This document shows positions 9,120 to 19,126 of a DNA stretch of 64,000 bases, in pieces; position 1 is the first letter of the stretch, and each line of letters starts with the position of its first letter. The DNA comes from Mycobacterium nebraskense (GTDB lineage Bacteria > Actinomycetota > Actinomycetes > Mycobacteriales > Mycobacteriaceae), in the NCBI RefSeq assembly GCF_002102255.1, contig NZ_LQPH01000066.1, forward strand, positions 202,758 through 266,757, in the 5' to 3' direction. The notes under the pieces are model-generated. The model was not told where the DNA came from and did not search any database. It worked only from the letters and a program-made list of their open reading frames with translations. The position numbers and the translations under genes are program-made.

Positions 9120-10056
9120 GGAGTGCACCCCGATCGCTGGATCGGCGAGCCAGTTCGAAGCTATAGCGGATGTGCTCGTTGTGACCGTCCGGCAGTACCG
9201 GAAAAACCAACGGAGCCTCGATATTTCGAATCGCTTCGAGATGTTCGGCGACATCGTCGACCGTCCACGATAGGCGACACACGCCGGGGCTTTCGGCGAT
9301 GACCGCCCGCGCCACCCGGCCCGCGAGCGCGATGAACAATTCGCCGCTCACCGAACAGGATTCGTGTGCCAGCCAGCCCACTACGGGCGCGACGAGCTCG
9401 GGGCCCATCGGCGGATAGGCCGACGTGTCGACACCCTCGGCCATCCTGGTCACAGCGGCCGGCACGATCACGTTGCACGTCACGCCCTCGGCCGCACCTT
9501 CGACGGCGGCGACGTTGGACAGCCCGATCACGCCGGCCTTCGCTGCCGCGTAGTTGGCTACGCCGCGGTTTCCGTACAGGCCGCCGATCGAGGATGTCAA
9601 CACCATGCGCCCGTAGCCGGCCTCGCACATGACCGGAAATGCCGGCCGCACAACGTTAAATGCGCCGCGCAAGTGCACGTCGAGCACGGCGTCGAAATCT
9701 TCGTAAGTCATTTCCTTCAGCGAGCCAGGACGAACGTTGCCGGCGTTGTGAATCAGGATGTCGACGCGGCCGTACGTATCGAGCGCCGAATCGATGATTG
9801 CCTTGCCGCCGTCCGCGGTGGCGACCGAGTCGGTGCTGGCGACGGCTTGACCACCGGCAGCGACGATCTCACGCACCACATCGTCGGCCGGACGGGCGTC
9901 GGTGCCGTCACCCGTGAGGCCGCCCCCGGGATCGTTGACGACAACCTTCGCCCCCTGAGACGCGAGCAGCAAGGCGTAGGAGCGGCCGAGCCCTCGGCCA
10001 CCCCCGGTGACGACCGCCACCCTGCCCTTGAAGTTCAAGGATCCCAAGTCAGCCAT
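9112..10056 (-). CDS. short-chain dehydrogenase of the MFE-2/17beta-HSD4 type
   Basis: It is 314 residues, longer than a classical 250-residue SDR. The cofactor motif TGGGRGLG (17-24), an acidic loop (VVVNDPGGG), NAGNVR and the catalytic Ser and Tyr-x3-Lys in SSIGGLYGNRGVANYAAAK are all present. The VVNDPGG motif and the roughly 60-residue C-terminal tail are typical of the 3-hydroxyacyl-CoA dehydrogenase unit of peroxisomal-type multifunctional enzyme 2. That points to oxidation of a hydroxyacyl-CoA or a cyclic alcohol. The start overlaps the end of the monooxygenase gene by 8 nt and the stop overlaps the CoA-transferase start, so translation is coupled on both sides. Confidence 0.9.
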   Translation of the reverse strand: MADLGSLNFKGRVAVVTGGGRGLGRSYALLLASQGAKVVVNDPGGGLTGDGTDARPADDVVREIVAAGGQAVASTDSVATADGGKAIIDSALDTYGRVDILIHNAGNVRPGSLKEMTYEDFDAVLDVHLRGAFNVVRPAFPVMCEAGYGRMVLTSSIGGLYGNRGVANYAAAKAGVIGLSNVAAVEGAAEGVTCNVIVPAAVTRMAEGVDTSAYPPMGPELVAPVVGWLAHESCSVSGELFIALAGRVARAVIAESPGVCRLSWTVDDVAEHLEAIRNIEAPLVFPVLPDGHNEHIRYSFELARRSSDRGALHG

Positions 10057-11908
10057 CTAAGTTCGCCAAGACCAGGCCGTCGAGGTCGCCTTTTGCACGC
10101 CATTCCTTGAGCAGGTCGTCGAACGCGTAGAAGCCCGGCATGTAGGGATCGCCGATGGCCGAGCGGATGCCCTCGCCGCCACCGCCGCCCTCGTTGTTGT
10201 AATAGCCGGGCGTGCAGGACACCGCGAATTCCGTGTTGTCGATCGAGGTTTCGCGGATCGTCTTGACCCAGTTGTCTTGGGCTTCCTGGCTCGGCTCGAC
10301 GGTCGTCGCACCGCGTGCCATCGCCTCAGACACTATGTAGGCGATGTGTTCGGCCTGTTGCTCGAGCATCGCGGTGGTGTTTCCCGCCACGCCGCCCTGA
10401 ATGAAGCCGGTGAAGAATTGGTTGGGAAAGCCTTTGCTGGTCATCCCATGGAGCGACTTGTAGCTATCGCGCCAGTGATCGAAGAGCGACAGGCCGTCGC
10501 GGCCCTCGATCACATCGACCGCGTACCGACGGCTGATGTCCGTGGTGATCTCGAAACCGCTGGCGAAGATGACGCAGTCGACTTCGTACTCGACGCCGTT
10601 GGCGACGATCCCGTTCTCGGTGAGTCTTTCCACGCCTTTGGATTCCGACACGTCGACCAGCGTGACGTTCGGGCGATTGAACGTCGGCAGGTATTCGTCG
10701 TTGCTGCAGGGCCGCTTGCACATGAACCGGTAGTACGGTTTGAGCGCTTCGGCGGTCTCCGGGTCCTCGACCACCTCCGCGACGCGGCGCCGCAGCCGCT
10801 CCATCATCTTGTAATCCTCTTCTTCACGCATCGCCATGATCTGCTCGATGGTCAGTGAAGAGGGATCGTCGACGGCCGCGACCCGCGCGGTCAGGTTGCG
10901 CCCCAGTTCGGTCCAGAAATCGCACACCATATCCGGCTCGTCGAACACCACACCTTCCCCCAGCGGTGACCAGCGGTGAAAGTTGCGCTTGCGTGCTTCC
11001 TGCCAGCCGGGCTGCAGGGAAGCCGCCCACTGCGGGTCCGTCGGCTCGTTACCCCGCAGGTCCACCGACGAGGGCGTGCGCTGAAAGACGTAGAGGTGCT
11101 GGGCGTCTCGGCCCAGGTGCGGAACAAGCTGCACGCCGGTCGCACCGGTACCCACCAGTGCCACGCGCTTGTCATGCAGCTTGTGCAGTCCGCCGCTGGA
11201 GTCCCCACCGGTGTAGTCGTAATCCCAGCGAGCGGAATGAAATGTATGCCCCTTGAAATCCTTGATACCGGGGATGCCGGGCAGCTTCGGGCGGTTGAAC
11301 GAGCCCTGCGCCATCACCACGAACCGGGCCCGAATGTCGTCACCGCGGTTGGTGCTCAACCGCCAGCGCTCGATCGTCTCATCCCAGCGCGCCGTGCGAA
11401 CCTGGGTGGAGAGGATGGCGCCGTCGTAGAGCCCGAAATGCTTTGCGATGCGACGGCAGTGCTCATAGATCTCGGCGCCGTCGGCGAACTTCTTCGACGG
11501 AAGGTAGTTGAGTTCTTCCAGCATCGGGATATAGCAGTAGGCGTCGTTGTCGCACTGGATGCCGGGGAAACGATTCCAGTACCAGACGCCGCCGAAGTCC
11601 CCGCCCATCTCGATGATGTGCACGTCTTCGACGCCGGCTTTCTTGAGGTAGGCGCCCGCCAGCAGCCCGGTGATGCCGCCGCCGAGCACGGCCACGTCGA
11701 TGTTCTCGTCGATCGGCGCGCGCGGCGTCACCGGCGTGTGGGGGTCGACCTCGGCGTATTCTGCAAAGTCGTCCTTGAGTTCCAAGTACTGCTTCGAGCC
11801 CTCCGGGCGCAGTCGCTTATCGCGCTCGTGCAGATACTTCTTTCGCAGCGCGTCGATATCGATGTCGTCCGGCGTCTGCGTCGGTCCGCATTTATCGAAC
11901 ATGGTCAT
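10049..11908 (-). CDS. FAD-dependent Baeyer-Villiger-type monooxygenase (about 600-residue cyclic ketone/steroid class)
   Basis: It is 619 residues with an N-terminal extension of about 70 residues before the FAD motif LGGGITG (75-81). The Baeyer-Villiger fingerprint is FKGHTFHSARWD (218-229), and the NADPH motif VALVGTGATG follows. Between them are GGVWYWNRFPG and CDNDAYCYIPML, typical of this long subgroup. The reaction expected is NADPH- and O2-dependent conversion of a ketone to an ester or lactone. It sits between the Rieske oxygenase (5 nt gap) and an SDR (8 nt overlap). A clear paralogue is encoded at 58768-60567. Confidence 0.93.
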   Translation of the reverse strand: MTMFDKCGPTQTPDDIDIDALRKKYLHERDKRLRPEGSKQYLELKDDFAEYAEVDPHTPVTPRAPIDENIDVAVLGGGITGLLAGAYLKKAGVEDVHIIEMGGDFGGVWYWNRFPGIQCDNDAYCYIPMLEELNYLPSKKFADGAEIYEHCRRIAKHFGLYDGAILSTQVRTARWDETIERWRLSTNRGDDIRARFVVMAQGSFNRPKLPGIPGIKDFKGHTFHSARWDYDYTGGDSSGGLHKLHDKRVALVGTGATGVQLVPHLGRDAQHLYVFQRTPSSVDLRGNEPTDPQWAASLQPGWQEARKRNFHRWSPLGEGVVFDEPDMVCDFWTELGRNLTARVAAVDDPSSLTIEQIMAMREEEDYKMMERLRRRVAEVVEDPETAEALKPYYRFMCKRPCSNDEYLPTFNRPNVTLVDVSESKGVERLTENGIVANGVEYEVDCVIFASGFEITTDISRRYAVDVIEGRDGLSLFDHWRDSYKSLHGMTSKGFPNQFFTGFIQGGVAGNTTAMLEQQAEHIAYIVSEAMARGATTVEPSQEAQDNWVKTIRETSIDNTEFAVSCTPGYYNNEGGGGGEGIRSAIGDPYMPGFYAFDDLLKEWRAKGDLDGLVLANLDG

Positions 11909-11913
11909 CTATC

Positions 11914-13290
11914 TCAAAGCTCCTGCGGTTCGCCGGTACCCATGTACTTCGACAGTTGGTGATGGAGGTTGACGGTGCTGCGCTCCCGATAGGGATTGGG
12001 CTTGGTGCCCGGGAAGCCAAGGGACTTCATGCCCTGCTGCACGGCGGCCATGTTGGAGAAGTCCTGCGGCAAGACTGACCGCCACCGTGGGTCACCGGCC
12101 GGGGTATGCTCCCACTCCGTTTGCGGCTCTTCGCCTTTGGGAAAGAGTTCGAACACCGACACCTCGAAGATGCACTTGTTCGGGTCGTAGCTGGGGTCCG
12201 GCCGGGCGCTGTAGCACAGCGCAACCGTCAGACCCTGACCGATCTGGAAGTTCGGGAAGATCTGCCACGCGGTGCCCGCCTGTCCGAGGATGTCGGACGG
12301 AATCGTCGGCCAGATCACGCCGCGTGCCTCGTCGTCGCGGCGCGCGGACGCCAGCCAGTGCTCGAGAACCTTGTCGGCCGGTGTGCCCTCGGGCAGCTCG
12401 TCGACCAACCGTTTGGCGGCGTTCACCAGCGTCTCGGTGGTGGAGGTGTTGGTTTCCTCCATCGTGTAGATCTGCATCTCCGCGGTTGACACACGGGGAT
12501 CGGCGCCGGTTCCGAGGCGGATCTTGGACTTGGTCGCCGCGAGATCGTCCGGGGCGTCGTAGCCGATGTGGCTGTGCTTGCCTTGCGCTTTCGCCCAGCC
12601 CTTGAATTCGCCGAACTTATTGAACTCGGGATGCGTGGTGTAGACGTGGTAGGTCTCGTTGAAGGCCTCCAGCGCGACTTTCCAGTTGCAGTCGAAGGAC
12701 AGCCACTTGCGCCATTTGTAGCGCATGTTCTCCAGGCCGAACGGCTCGAGAATTTTCGCGGCGGGGAACAGGTAGTCGGCCAGTGGTTCGCAGTCGGGGT
12801 CCATGTTGATCCACAACCAGCCGCCCCAGGTATCGACCCTGACCGGCCGAAGATGGGTGTTGTCGGGCGTGAGCGCAGCCTGCCAGTCCTGTTGTTCGCG
12901 GATATGAGTGCAGGCTCCGTCGAGGCCGTAGGTCCAGCCGTGGAAGCCGCAGACGAACGACTTTCGGGTTCGAGCGCAGGCGTTCTTGGCGCCTTCGGGG
13001 GTGTCGATCAGCCGGCGGCCACGGTGCATGCAGACGTTGTGGTGGGCGTGAAATTCCTTCTTGCCGGTGCGCACCACGATGATCGAGTCGTCGAGAATGT
13101 CGTAGGTCAGGTAACTGCCCACCTCGGGCAGCTCCTCGACGCGGCCGACCTGCTGCCAGACTTTGCGCCACAGCTTGTCGCGCTCGGCGCGGGCATAGTC
13201 CTCCGAGATGTATGCCTCGACCCCGATCGTCATCGGTTTCGAGAGTTCTTCGGCTACTTCGGAATTCACGCCTTTGGCTAGGTCGGTCAT
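11914..13290 (-). CDS. Rieske non-heme iron oxygenase, alpha subunit
   Basis: The start at ATG 13290 is fixed by GGAGG 5 nt upstream and by the 1-nt TGATG overlap with the preceding SDR; length 458 residues. The Rieske [2Fe-2S] ligands are Cys87/His89 (CMHRGRRL) and Cys114/His117 (CGFHGWTYGLDG). Twenty-four residues separate the two pairs, longer than the usual 16-18. The mononuclear iron histidines are in NETYHVYTTHPEF (His215, His220) after NWKVALEAF. The enzyme would mono- or dihydroxylate a ring or alkyl carbon. No beta subunit, ferredoxin or reductase is encoded nearby, so electron partners must come from elsewhere, as for KshA-type monooxygenases. Confidence 0.93.
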   Translation of the reverse strand: MTDLAKGVNSEVAEELSKPMTIGVEAYISEDYARAERDKLWRKVWQQVGRVEELPEVGSYLTYDILDDSIIVVRTGKKEFHAHHNVCMHRGRRLIDTPEGAKNACARTRKSFVCGFHGWTYGLDGACTHIREQQDWQAALTPDNTHLRPVRVDTWGGWLWINMDPDCEPLADYLFPAAKILEPFGLENMRYKWRKWLSFDCNWKVALEAFNETYHVYTTHPEFNKFGEFKGWAKAQGKHSHIGYDAPDDLAATKSKIRLGTGADPRVSTAEMQIYTMEETNTSTTETLVNAAKRLVDELPEGTPADKVLEHWLASARRDDEARGVIWPTIPSDILGQAGTAWQIFPNFQIGQGLTVALCYSARPDPSYDPNKCIFEVSVFELFPKGEEPQTEWEHTPAGDPRWRSVLPQDFSNMAAVQQGMKSLGFPGTKPNPYRERSTVNLHHQLSKYMGTGEPQEL

Positions 13291-14135
13291 CACATCCTCC
13301 TGATCGCCGCGCGAAAGGATTCGTCTTTGAGGAACAGCGACGTGTGGTCGGCACCGAGATGGCTCCACTTGAGGTCCAGTCCGCCGTCGACAAGCAGGGT
13401 CTGGCCGGTGATGTAGCTGGACATCTCCGACAGCAGAAAGAGGATGGCGCCGGCCTGTTCCTCGGGCCGCCCACGGCGACCCATCGCGATCGCCTGCCGG
13501 TCCCGCTCGGGGTCCTCGTCGACGTAGGTGCGCGAGGCCGCCGTCTCGGTGACGCCGGGCGCCACGGCATTGACCCGAATCCCCGCCAGTGCCAATTCGA
13601 GGGCCATCGTGCGGGTCATCGCCGTGATCGCAGCCTTGGCTGTTCCGTAGGCGATGTGAAACGGCGCGGTGTTCATGCCGCTGATCGAGGAGATCGACAC
13701 GATCGAGCCCCGCTGTTGCTGCGCGACGAGTTCACCTGCCACGGCTTGGCTCATGAAGAATGCCGTCTCGAGGTTGTCGGCGAAGATCTTGCGCCAGTCG
13801 CCGCGCGTCACCCGGGTCGACGGCATCCACGTCGACGGCTGCGCGCCGCCGGCGACATTGACCAGCCCGTACAAGCTGCCGTCGGCACGACGCGCGTGGT
13901 CGATCACCGCGGCGATGCCCTCGTCGGTGGACGCATCGGCCGCGACGGGCACCACGGCCAGCCCCTGCTCCGCCAGCGGAGCGATGTGCTCGTCGAGGTT
14001 TTCCTTCGACCGGCCCACCGCAATGACCGTGGCCCCGGCCCGGGCGGTCATGGCCGTGACCGTCGTGCCGATGCCGCCTCCGCCGGCGCCGGAGACCACC
14101 ACGATGCGACCGTCGAGCCCGAGAAGATCGTCCAT
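13290..14135 (-). CDS. short-chain dehydrogenase, first gene of the minus operon
   Basis: It is 281 residues. The glycine-rich cofactor motif is SGAGGGGIG (an unusual Gly-rich variant), followed by NVAGG and the catalytic Ser and Tyr-x3-Lys in SSISGMNTAPFHIAYGTAK. The C-terminus has ITGQTLLVDGG, normal for classical SDRs, and then about 35 extra residues. It probably interconverts an alcohol and a ketone for the adjacent oxygenases. It shares one base with the Rieske start and is the promoter-proximal gene; two palindromes lie 58-167 bp upstream. Confidence 0.9.
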   Translation of the reverse strand: MDDLLGLDGRIVVVSGAGGGGIGTTVTAMTARAGATVIAVGRSKENLDEHIAPLAEQGLAVVPVAADASTDEGIAAVIDHARRADGSLYGLVNVAGGAQPSTWMPSTRVTRGDWRKIFADNLETAFFMSQAVAGELVAQQQRGSIVSISSISGMNTAPFHIAYGTAKAAITAMTRTMALELALAGIRVNAVAPGVTETAASRTYVDEDPERDRQAIAMGRRGRPEEQAGAILFLLSEMSSYITGQTLLVDGGLDLKWSHLGADHTSLFLKDESFRAAIRRM

Positions 14136-14192
14136 GACCTGCTTTCGCCCGCTGCCAACGCATAAAGGTCCGCAACAGGATCGATTGCTTCA

Positions 14193-14206
14193 TTTGTCCG
14201 GACAAA
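14193..14206. promoter_or_regulatory. perfect 14-bp palindrome, probable GntR operator (site 1)
   Basis: TTTGTCCGGACAAA is a perfect palindrome 58 bp upstream of the minus-operon start (14135). Its core GTCCGGAC keeps the GT-N4-AC geometry of GntR-family operators. The GntR gene at 15990 is in the divergent operon. A related copy is at 14290. Confidence 0.6.
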
Positions 14207-14289
14207 ATATTGCATTCTGCCCCTTGGAGAACACTATTCCGATCGGTGGACTTCGCTGTCAAGGTCGGCCCAGAACACGGTCGCAGCTA

Positions 14290-14302
14290 TTGTCTGGACT
14301 AA
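14290..14302. promoter_or_regulatory. degenerate copy of the GntR-type palindrome (site 2)
   Basis: TTGTCTGGACTAA repeats 10 of 13 positions of the TTGTCCGGACAAA palindrome 97 bp away, and lies 54 bp before the plus-operon start at 14356. One site per direction of the divergent promoter fits autoregulation plus control of the minus operon. Confidence 0.5.
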
Positions 14303-14355
14303 GAGGAGTTGATAACGTCCAGCCCAAACGGCTGACGGAAGGACGTCGCGCGAGC

Positions 14356-15990
14356 ATGTCGATTTCACGGGCCATCTCAACGCAGCCCTCGCGGTATGCC
14401 CCCTCGAACTCCGGGCCACACCCCATCGAAGTCGCGGAGGGCTGGGGGCTCGAACGGGTCACCGCGCCCAGTCGGCTGTTCGGCGCCAATGGTCTGCGCA
14501 CCGGCCCGGACGGTCGCATCTACATCGCCCAGGTGACCGGCAGTCAGATCAGCGCGCTGGATCACCGCACCGGCGAACTGGTGACGGTCAGCCCCAAGGG
14601 CGGCGACATCGTGGCGCCCGACGACGTCGCGTTCGACGCCAGCGGCAACCTGTACGCGACCGAGGTGATGGACGGCCGGGTCAGCGTGCGCGACACGAGC
14701 GGTCGAACGCGGGTCCTGCGCGACGACGTGCCGGCAGCCAATGGCATCACCTTCCATCAGGGCCGGTTGTTCATCGGTGAATGCCGTGAGGGTGGACGGC
14801 TGCTGCAATTCGACCTGGCGGGCGGACCGCCACGGGTGCTCCTGGACAACGTGCCCTCACCCAACGCAATGGAGGTCGGCCCGGACGGCCTACTGTACTT
14901 CCCGGTGATGGGCGCCAACGAAATCTGGCGCATCGACCCCGACGGCGGCGAGCCACATTGTGTCGCACGCGATCTCGGTGTGCCCGACTCGGTCAAGTTC
15001 GACGCGCAGGGCTACATCGTTTCGACGCAGGTGGCGAGCGGACAGGTGCTCCGCATCGATCCTCGCAGCGGCGAACAACGTCTGCTCGCCCAGTTGAATC
15101 CGGGGCTGGACAACTGCACCTTCGTCGGCGAGCAGCTGTTCGTATCCAACTTCACCGGCGAAATCACCGAGATATCGCCAGACGGCACAGCACGATCCGT
15201 GTTGGCGGGCGGACTCAACTGGCCGATGGACCTGGCGGTCGGCCACGACGGACAGCTCTACATCGCCGACGGCACCTACTTCTACGTCGCACTGCCCGAC
15301 GGGTCCTTGCACACCGCGGGAATGCTGTTCAGCCCCGGCTATCCCGGATTCCTGCGCGGCGTTGCGGCGAGCGGACCCGGCGAGTTCGTCGTCACGACCT
15401 CCGGCGGCCAGGTGAGCCGCTACCGGCCGGAAGCGAGCGAAACCGAGGTACTGGCAGACGGTTTCGACCAGCTTTATGGTGTCGCCGTGTATCCCGGCGG
15501 CGTGGTCGTTGCGGAGTTGGGCACCGGACGGGTGCTGTCGCTGCAATCGGGTGGACTCGAAGTGCTGGCGAGCGATCTGCGTGAGCCGGTCGGCGTCGCG
15601 ATCGATGCCGACGGGGCGTGTCTGGTCGCGGAGGCCGGAGCCGGACGGGTGGTCAGGGTGAACGGGTCGAGGATCGATACCGTCATCCCCGATCTCCAAC
15701 GCCCGCAGGGCATTCTGGTCCACGGCGGTGTGCTCTACGTCGTCGATGCCGGCGCCAAGGAGCTGGTCGCGTTCGATCTGACCAGCAACGCGCGGCAGAC
15801 GATCGCATCCGGGCTGCCGGTCGGCCCCCCGCCGGGTGTGACGCCCAAGCCGCTGCGCGGCATGCCACCGTTCTCCGGACCGCAGGGCCCATTCGCCGGG
15901 ATCACCGCCGCGGCCGACGGGACGCTCTACCTCTCGGCCGACGGCGACGGCAGCGTGCTGGCACTGCGCCCGACACGGGAAGCCGGCTGA
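14356..15990 (+). CDS. SMP-30/gluconolactonase-like beta-propeller protein
   Basis: It is 544 residues from ATG 14356 (MSISRAISTQ). The frame is open for 229 codons upstream only because it is antisense to the SDR. Repeated blades of the type NGLRTGPDGRIYIA, DVAFDASGNLYATE, NAMEVGPDGLLYFP and DLAVGHDGQLYIAD show an SMP-30/NHL-type propeller, here probably two consecutive six-blade units because of the length. No signal peptide is evident. Relatives hydrolyse lactones or related esters with a metal ion. In this operon it could open the lactone made by the monooxygenase encoded divergently. The GntR start overlaps its stop by one base. Confidence 0.8.
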   Translation: MSISRAISTQPSRYAPSNSGPHPIEVAEGWGLERVTAPSRLFGANGLRTGPDGRIYIAQVTGSQISALDHRTGELVTVSPKGGDIVAPDDVAFDASGNLYATEVMDGRVSVRDTSGRTRVLRDDVPAANGITFHQGRLFIGECREGGRLLQFDLAGGPPRVLLDNVPSPNAMEVGPDGLLYFPVMGANEIWRIDPDGGEPHCVARDLGVPDSVKFDAQGYIVSTQVASGQVLRIDPRSGEQRLLAQLNPGLDNCTFVGEQLFVSNFTGEITEISPDGTARSVLAGGLNWPMDLAVGHDGQLYIADGTYFYVALPDGSLHTAGMLFSPGYPGFLRGVAASGPGEFVVTTSGGQVSRYRPEASETEVLADGFDQLYGVAVYPGGVVVAELGTGRVLSLQSGGLEVLASDLREPVGVAIDADGACLVAEAGAGRVVRVNGSRIDTVIPDLQRPQGILVHGGVLYVVDAGAKELVAFDLTSNARQTIASGLPVGPPPGVTPKPLRGMPPFSGPQGPFAGITAAADGTLYLSADGDGSVLALRPTREAG

Positions 15991-16739
15991 TGCCCCAGGC
16001 CATCGCGGGTGACCACCGCTATCTACAGATCGCACGCACGCTGCGTAAGGAGATCGTCGACGGGGTTTATCCGGTGGGCTCGCAGCTGCCGACCGAACAC
16101 CAACTGTGCGAGCGCTTCGCGGTGAGCCGCTACACCGTCCGCGAAGCGCTGCGCCGGCTGCGAGAGGACAACCTGGTCGCGTCTCGACCGCGAGCGGGCA
16201 CCCGGGTAGTGCCCCGACCGGCGTCGAGTTCCTATGCCCAGGACGCGATGTCGATCGACGACCTTCTCGCGTTCGCGGCCGGCGCGCAGCTGACGATCGA
16301 ATCCAACGCGATGGTGACGATCGACGACGACCTCGCCGCTCGGACCGGACTCGAGGTTGGCACCCAGTGGCTATCGGTACGCGGCTACCGGCAAGCCGAC
16401 GGCGCATCGGTGCCGATGTGCCGAACGGAGTACTACATCAGCCGCAGTTTCGCCGCGGTCGGCAGGCTGCTGCAACGCCATGCCGGCCCGATTTTTCCGT
16501 TGATCGAGGATCTCTTCGGCGTGAGTGTCGCCCAGTTGCACCAGGAGATCGCAGCCGTCCTGCTATCGCCCGAACTGGCCGACGGCCTCGGCGTGGAAGC
16601 AGGGACGGCCGCGCTGCAGATGCGGCGCACCTACACGACCTCCGACGGAGAGGTGGCCCAGGTAACGATCAACACCCACCTGTCGTCGAGGTTTCGGTAC
16701 GCGATGACCATGCGTCGGGTAACCGGTCAGGCCGGTTGA
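15990..16739 (+). CDS. GntR-family (HutC subgroup) transcriptional regulator
   Basis: It is 249 residues. The N-terminal winged helix reads YLQIARTLRKEIVDGVYPVG, LPTEHQLCERFAVSRYTVREAL, then an Arg/Gly wing ASRPRAGTRV. From about residue 85 a UTRA-type ligand domain follows (TEYYISRSFAAV, LHQEIAAV, ALQMRRTYT). HutC-type regulators usually bind a pathway metabolite and repress adjacent catabolic genes. The palindromes at 14193 and 14290 are the obvious targets. It lies inside the plus operon, overlapping the upstream stop by one base and ending one base before the next GTG start. Confidence 0.92.
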   Translation: MPQAIAGDHRYLQIARTLRKEIVDGVYPVGSQLPTEHQLCERFAVSRYTVREALRRLREDNLVASRPRAGTRVVPRPASSSYAQDAMSIDDLLAFAAGAQLTIESNAMVTIDDDLAARTGLEVGTQWLSVRGYRQADGASVPMCRTEYYISRSFAAVGRLLQRHAGPIFPLIEDLFGVSVAQLHQEIAAVLLSPELADGLGVEAGTAALQMRRTYTTSDGEVAQVTINTHLSSRFRYAMTMRRVTGQAG

Positions 16740-16740
16740 G

Positions 16741-18351
16741 GTGATCGCCCGGCCCCCGCAGGACACGGCATACGCGTCGGAGGCATACCGCCGCGGGCTG
16801 TGGGTGCACACCACGCTGGCCGATTCACTGCGCACGGCCGCAGAGCAATCGCCCGGGCGAACGGTATTGGTCGACAAGGACATTCGGCTGGATTGCGCCA
16901 CACTGTACACGCAGGCCAGCGGGCTGGCCACCGCCCTGCTGTCGCGCATGCCGACCGGCAGCGTCGTGTCCTTCGTGCTGCCGAACTGGCACGAGACCGC
17001 CGTCATCTACTTGGCCGCGACGTTGGCCGGAATGGTAGTGAACCCGATCCTGCCATCGCTGCGCGACCACGACCTGCGTTTCATCCTCGAAGACGCCGAT
17101 ACCGCAATGGTTTTCGTCCCACACGAATACGGCGGCCACGACTACGCGGCGATGCTCGAACGCGTGACAGCCGCGATGAGCCCGGCGCCGGAGGTGGTGG
17201 TGCTGCGGGGAGACGCCAGGCCGCACATACCGTACCGGGACCTGGTCGAGCAGCCGCTGGACGCCCCAACGCTTCCGGCGCTGGATCCCGATTCCGTTCG
17301 GATGATCCTCTACACATCCGGTACCACAAGCCGCCCGAAAGGCGTGCTGCACACCCACAATTCGATACACGCCCTGATCTGTCAGATCCGCGACCACTGG
17401 ATGATCGATCCGGGCGACGCGTTCCTGGTCCCGTCGCCGGTCGCCCATATCGGCGGCTCGATATATGCGTTCGAATGCCCGCTGCTGCTGGGCACCACCG
17501 CGGTACTGATGGACCGATGGGATGCGTCCGAGGCGGTCGCAGTGATGAACTCCGAACGGTGCACCCACATGGCGGGGGCCACACCCTTTCTGCAGCAGCT
17601 GTTGTCCGCCGCGCAGCGTGCCGACACCCGCCTGCCCGACTTGAAGGTGTTCATCTGCGGCGGCGCGTCCGTATCGCCATCGCTGATCCGCCGCGCCGCA
17701 CAGTATTTCGACCATGCCGCGGTCACCCGGGTGTACGGGTGCACGGAAGTGCCCGTGACGACCGTCGGCGCACCCCGGCCAGACGAAACCGGTTACGCAG
17801 CAGACACCGACGGCCGACCCGGAATCGCCGAGATCAAGCTCGTCGCACACGAAGCCGCGCCCGCCGGTGACGGAGAAATCCGTGTGCGCGGCCCGCAGAT
17901 GCTGGCGGGCTACCGTCATCGGAAAGACGACGCCGACTCGTTCGATGCCGCGGGCTTCTTCCGCACCGGAGATCTTGGGCGCTGGGTCGATGACCAGTAC
18001 CTCGTCGTGACTGGCCGGGCCAAGGACGTCATCATCCGCAGCGGCGAGAACATTTCGGCCAAGGAGGTCGAGGACCTGCTTGCCGACCATCCCGGCGTCG
18101 CCGAAATCGCGATCGTCGGACTGCCCGACGATCGCACCGGAGAGCGCGCTTGTGCAGTGATCGTCCCCGCGGGCCCGGCGCACCCCGATGTCGCAAGCCT
18201 GCTTGCGCTGCTGGTGAGCAAGGGCGTCGCCAAATTCAAGGCACCAGAACAGGTCGTGATCTGGGATGCCCTGCCGAAGAACGACGCAGGCAAGGTTCTC
18301 AAGCATCAGATCCGGGCGTCTTTAACACAGGCGGAGACTAAGGATGGGTGA
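16741..18351 (+). CDS. acyl-CoA synthetase/AMP-dependent ligase 1
   Basis: It is 536 residues from GTG 16741, one base after the GntR stop. ANL-superfamily motifs are present: the P-loop [16 protein letters not shown], the A5-like [17 protein letters not shown], the hinge [18 protein letters not shown] and the catalytic lysine in [11 protein letters not shown]. It activates a carboxylic acid as acyl-AMP and then acyl-CoA. The stop overlaps the next SDR by 8 nt. Together with the second ligase at 19123, it suggests that two different acids arise in the pathway or that one protein prefers a ring-opened intermediate. Confidence 0.92.
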   Translation: MIARPPQDTAYASEAYRRGLWVHTTLADSLRTAAEQSPGRTVLVDKDIRLDCATLYTQASGLATALLSRMPTGSVVSFVLPNWHETAVIYLAATLAGMVVNPILPSLRDHDLRFILEDADTAMVFVPHEYGGHDYAAMLERVTAAMSPAPEVVVLRGDARPHIPYRDLVEQPLDAPTLPALDPDSVRMILYTSGTTSRPKGVLHTHNSIHALICQIRDHWMIDPGDAFLVPSPVAHIGGSIYAFECPLLLGTTAVLMDRWDASEAVAVMNSERCTHMAGATPFLQQLLSAAQRADTRLPDLKVFICGGASVSPSLIRRAAQYFDHAAVTRVYGCTEVPVTTVGAPRPDETGYAADTDGRPGIAEIKLVAHEAAPAGDGEIRVRGPQMLAGYRHRKDDADSFDAAGFFRTGDLGRWVDDQYLVVTGRAKDVIIRSGENISAKEVEDLLADHPGVAEIAIVGLPDDRTGERACAVIVPAGPAHPDVASLLALLVSKGVAKFKAPEQVVIWDALPKNDAGKVLKHQIRASLTQAETKDG

Positions 18352-19126
18352 GATGCAAGTCGCAATCGTCACAGGAGCAAGCAGCGGTATCGGCTTGGGG
18401 TGCGCAACAAAACTTGCCGAGATGGGCATGGCCGTCGTGGGCACCGGCCGCGACCGGGATCGGCTGGCCGAGCTCGAAAAGGCGATCGGCGATCCGGATC
18501 GCGTCGCGACAATTGCTGTCGACTTGACCGACGACGACGCCCCGCGACGCATCGTGGACCTCGCGGTCGACCGGTGGGGTCACATCGACTTCCTGATCAA
18601 CAACGCTGGAGTGGGCAGCCCCAAGCCCCTGCACGAAACCGACGACGAAACCCTCGACTACTTCCTGGGTTTGATGCTGCGGGCGCCGTTTCGACTCGCG
18701 CGCGACGTGCTGCCGCACATGCCACCTGGGTCGGCAATCATCAATGTGACATCGACTTTCGCGGTTGTCGGCGGCCTGCGAGGCGGCGCCTACTCCGCCG
18801 CCAAGGGCGGCCTGACCGCGCTGACCACTCACATCGCCTGCCAGTACGGCGCGTCCGGCATCCGCTGCAACGCCGTCGCGCCCGGGGTGACCGTGACGCC
18901 GATGGTCGAAAAGCGGTTGGAGGACGAGCGATTCCGCAAGATCAACACAGAGATGACCCCGCATCAGCGGTTGGGCACGATCGACGACATCGCCAGCACC
19001 GTCGCCTTCCTCTGCTCGCCGGGCGGAAGTTTCATCAACGGCCAAACGATCGTCGTCGACGGCGGATGGAGTTCGACGAAGTATCTTTCGGAGTTTGCGT
19101 TGTCATCGCAGTGGGTCGAACGATGA
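18344..19126 (+). CDS. short-chain dehydrogenase (classical)
   Basis: It is 260 residues with [14 protein letters not shown] and the Ser/Tyr/Lys set in [21 protein letters not shown]. The C-terminus carries the [12 protein letters not shown] signature. It overlaps the first ligase by 8 nt and the second ligase by 4 nt (ATGA), so it is translated from the same message. A role as hydroxy- or ketoacyl dehydrogenase is plausible, but the sequence does not name the substrate. Confidence 0.9.
   Translation: MGEMQVAIVTGASSGIGLGCATKLAEMGMAVVGTGRDRDRLAELEKAIGDPDRVATIAVDLTDDDAPRRIVDLAVDRWGHIDFLINNAGVGSPKPLHETDDETLDYFLGLMLRAPFRLARDVLPHMPPGSAIINVTSTFAVVGGLRGGAYSAAKGGLTALTTHIACQYGASGIRCNAVAPGVTVTPMVEKRLEDERFRKINTEMTPHQRLGTIDDIASTVAFLCSPGGSFINGQTIVVDGGWSSTKYLSEFALSSQWVER

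Noticed and set aside
13669..14355. 229-codon upstream extension of the propeller gene
   Set aside because: It is antisense to the SDR and crosses the divergent promoter with its palindromes; the protein-like sequence starts at 14356.
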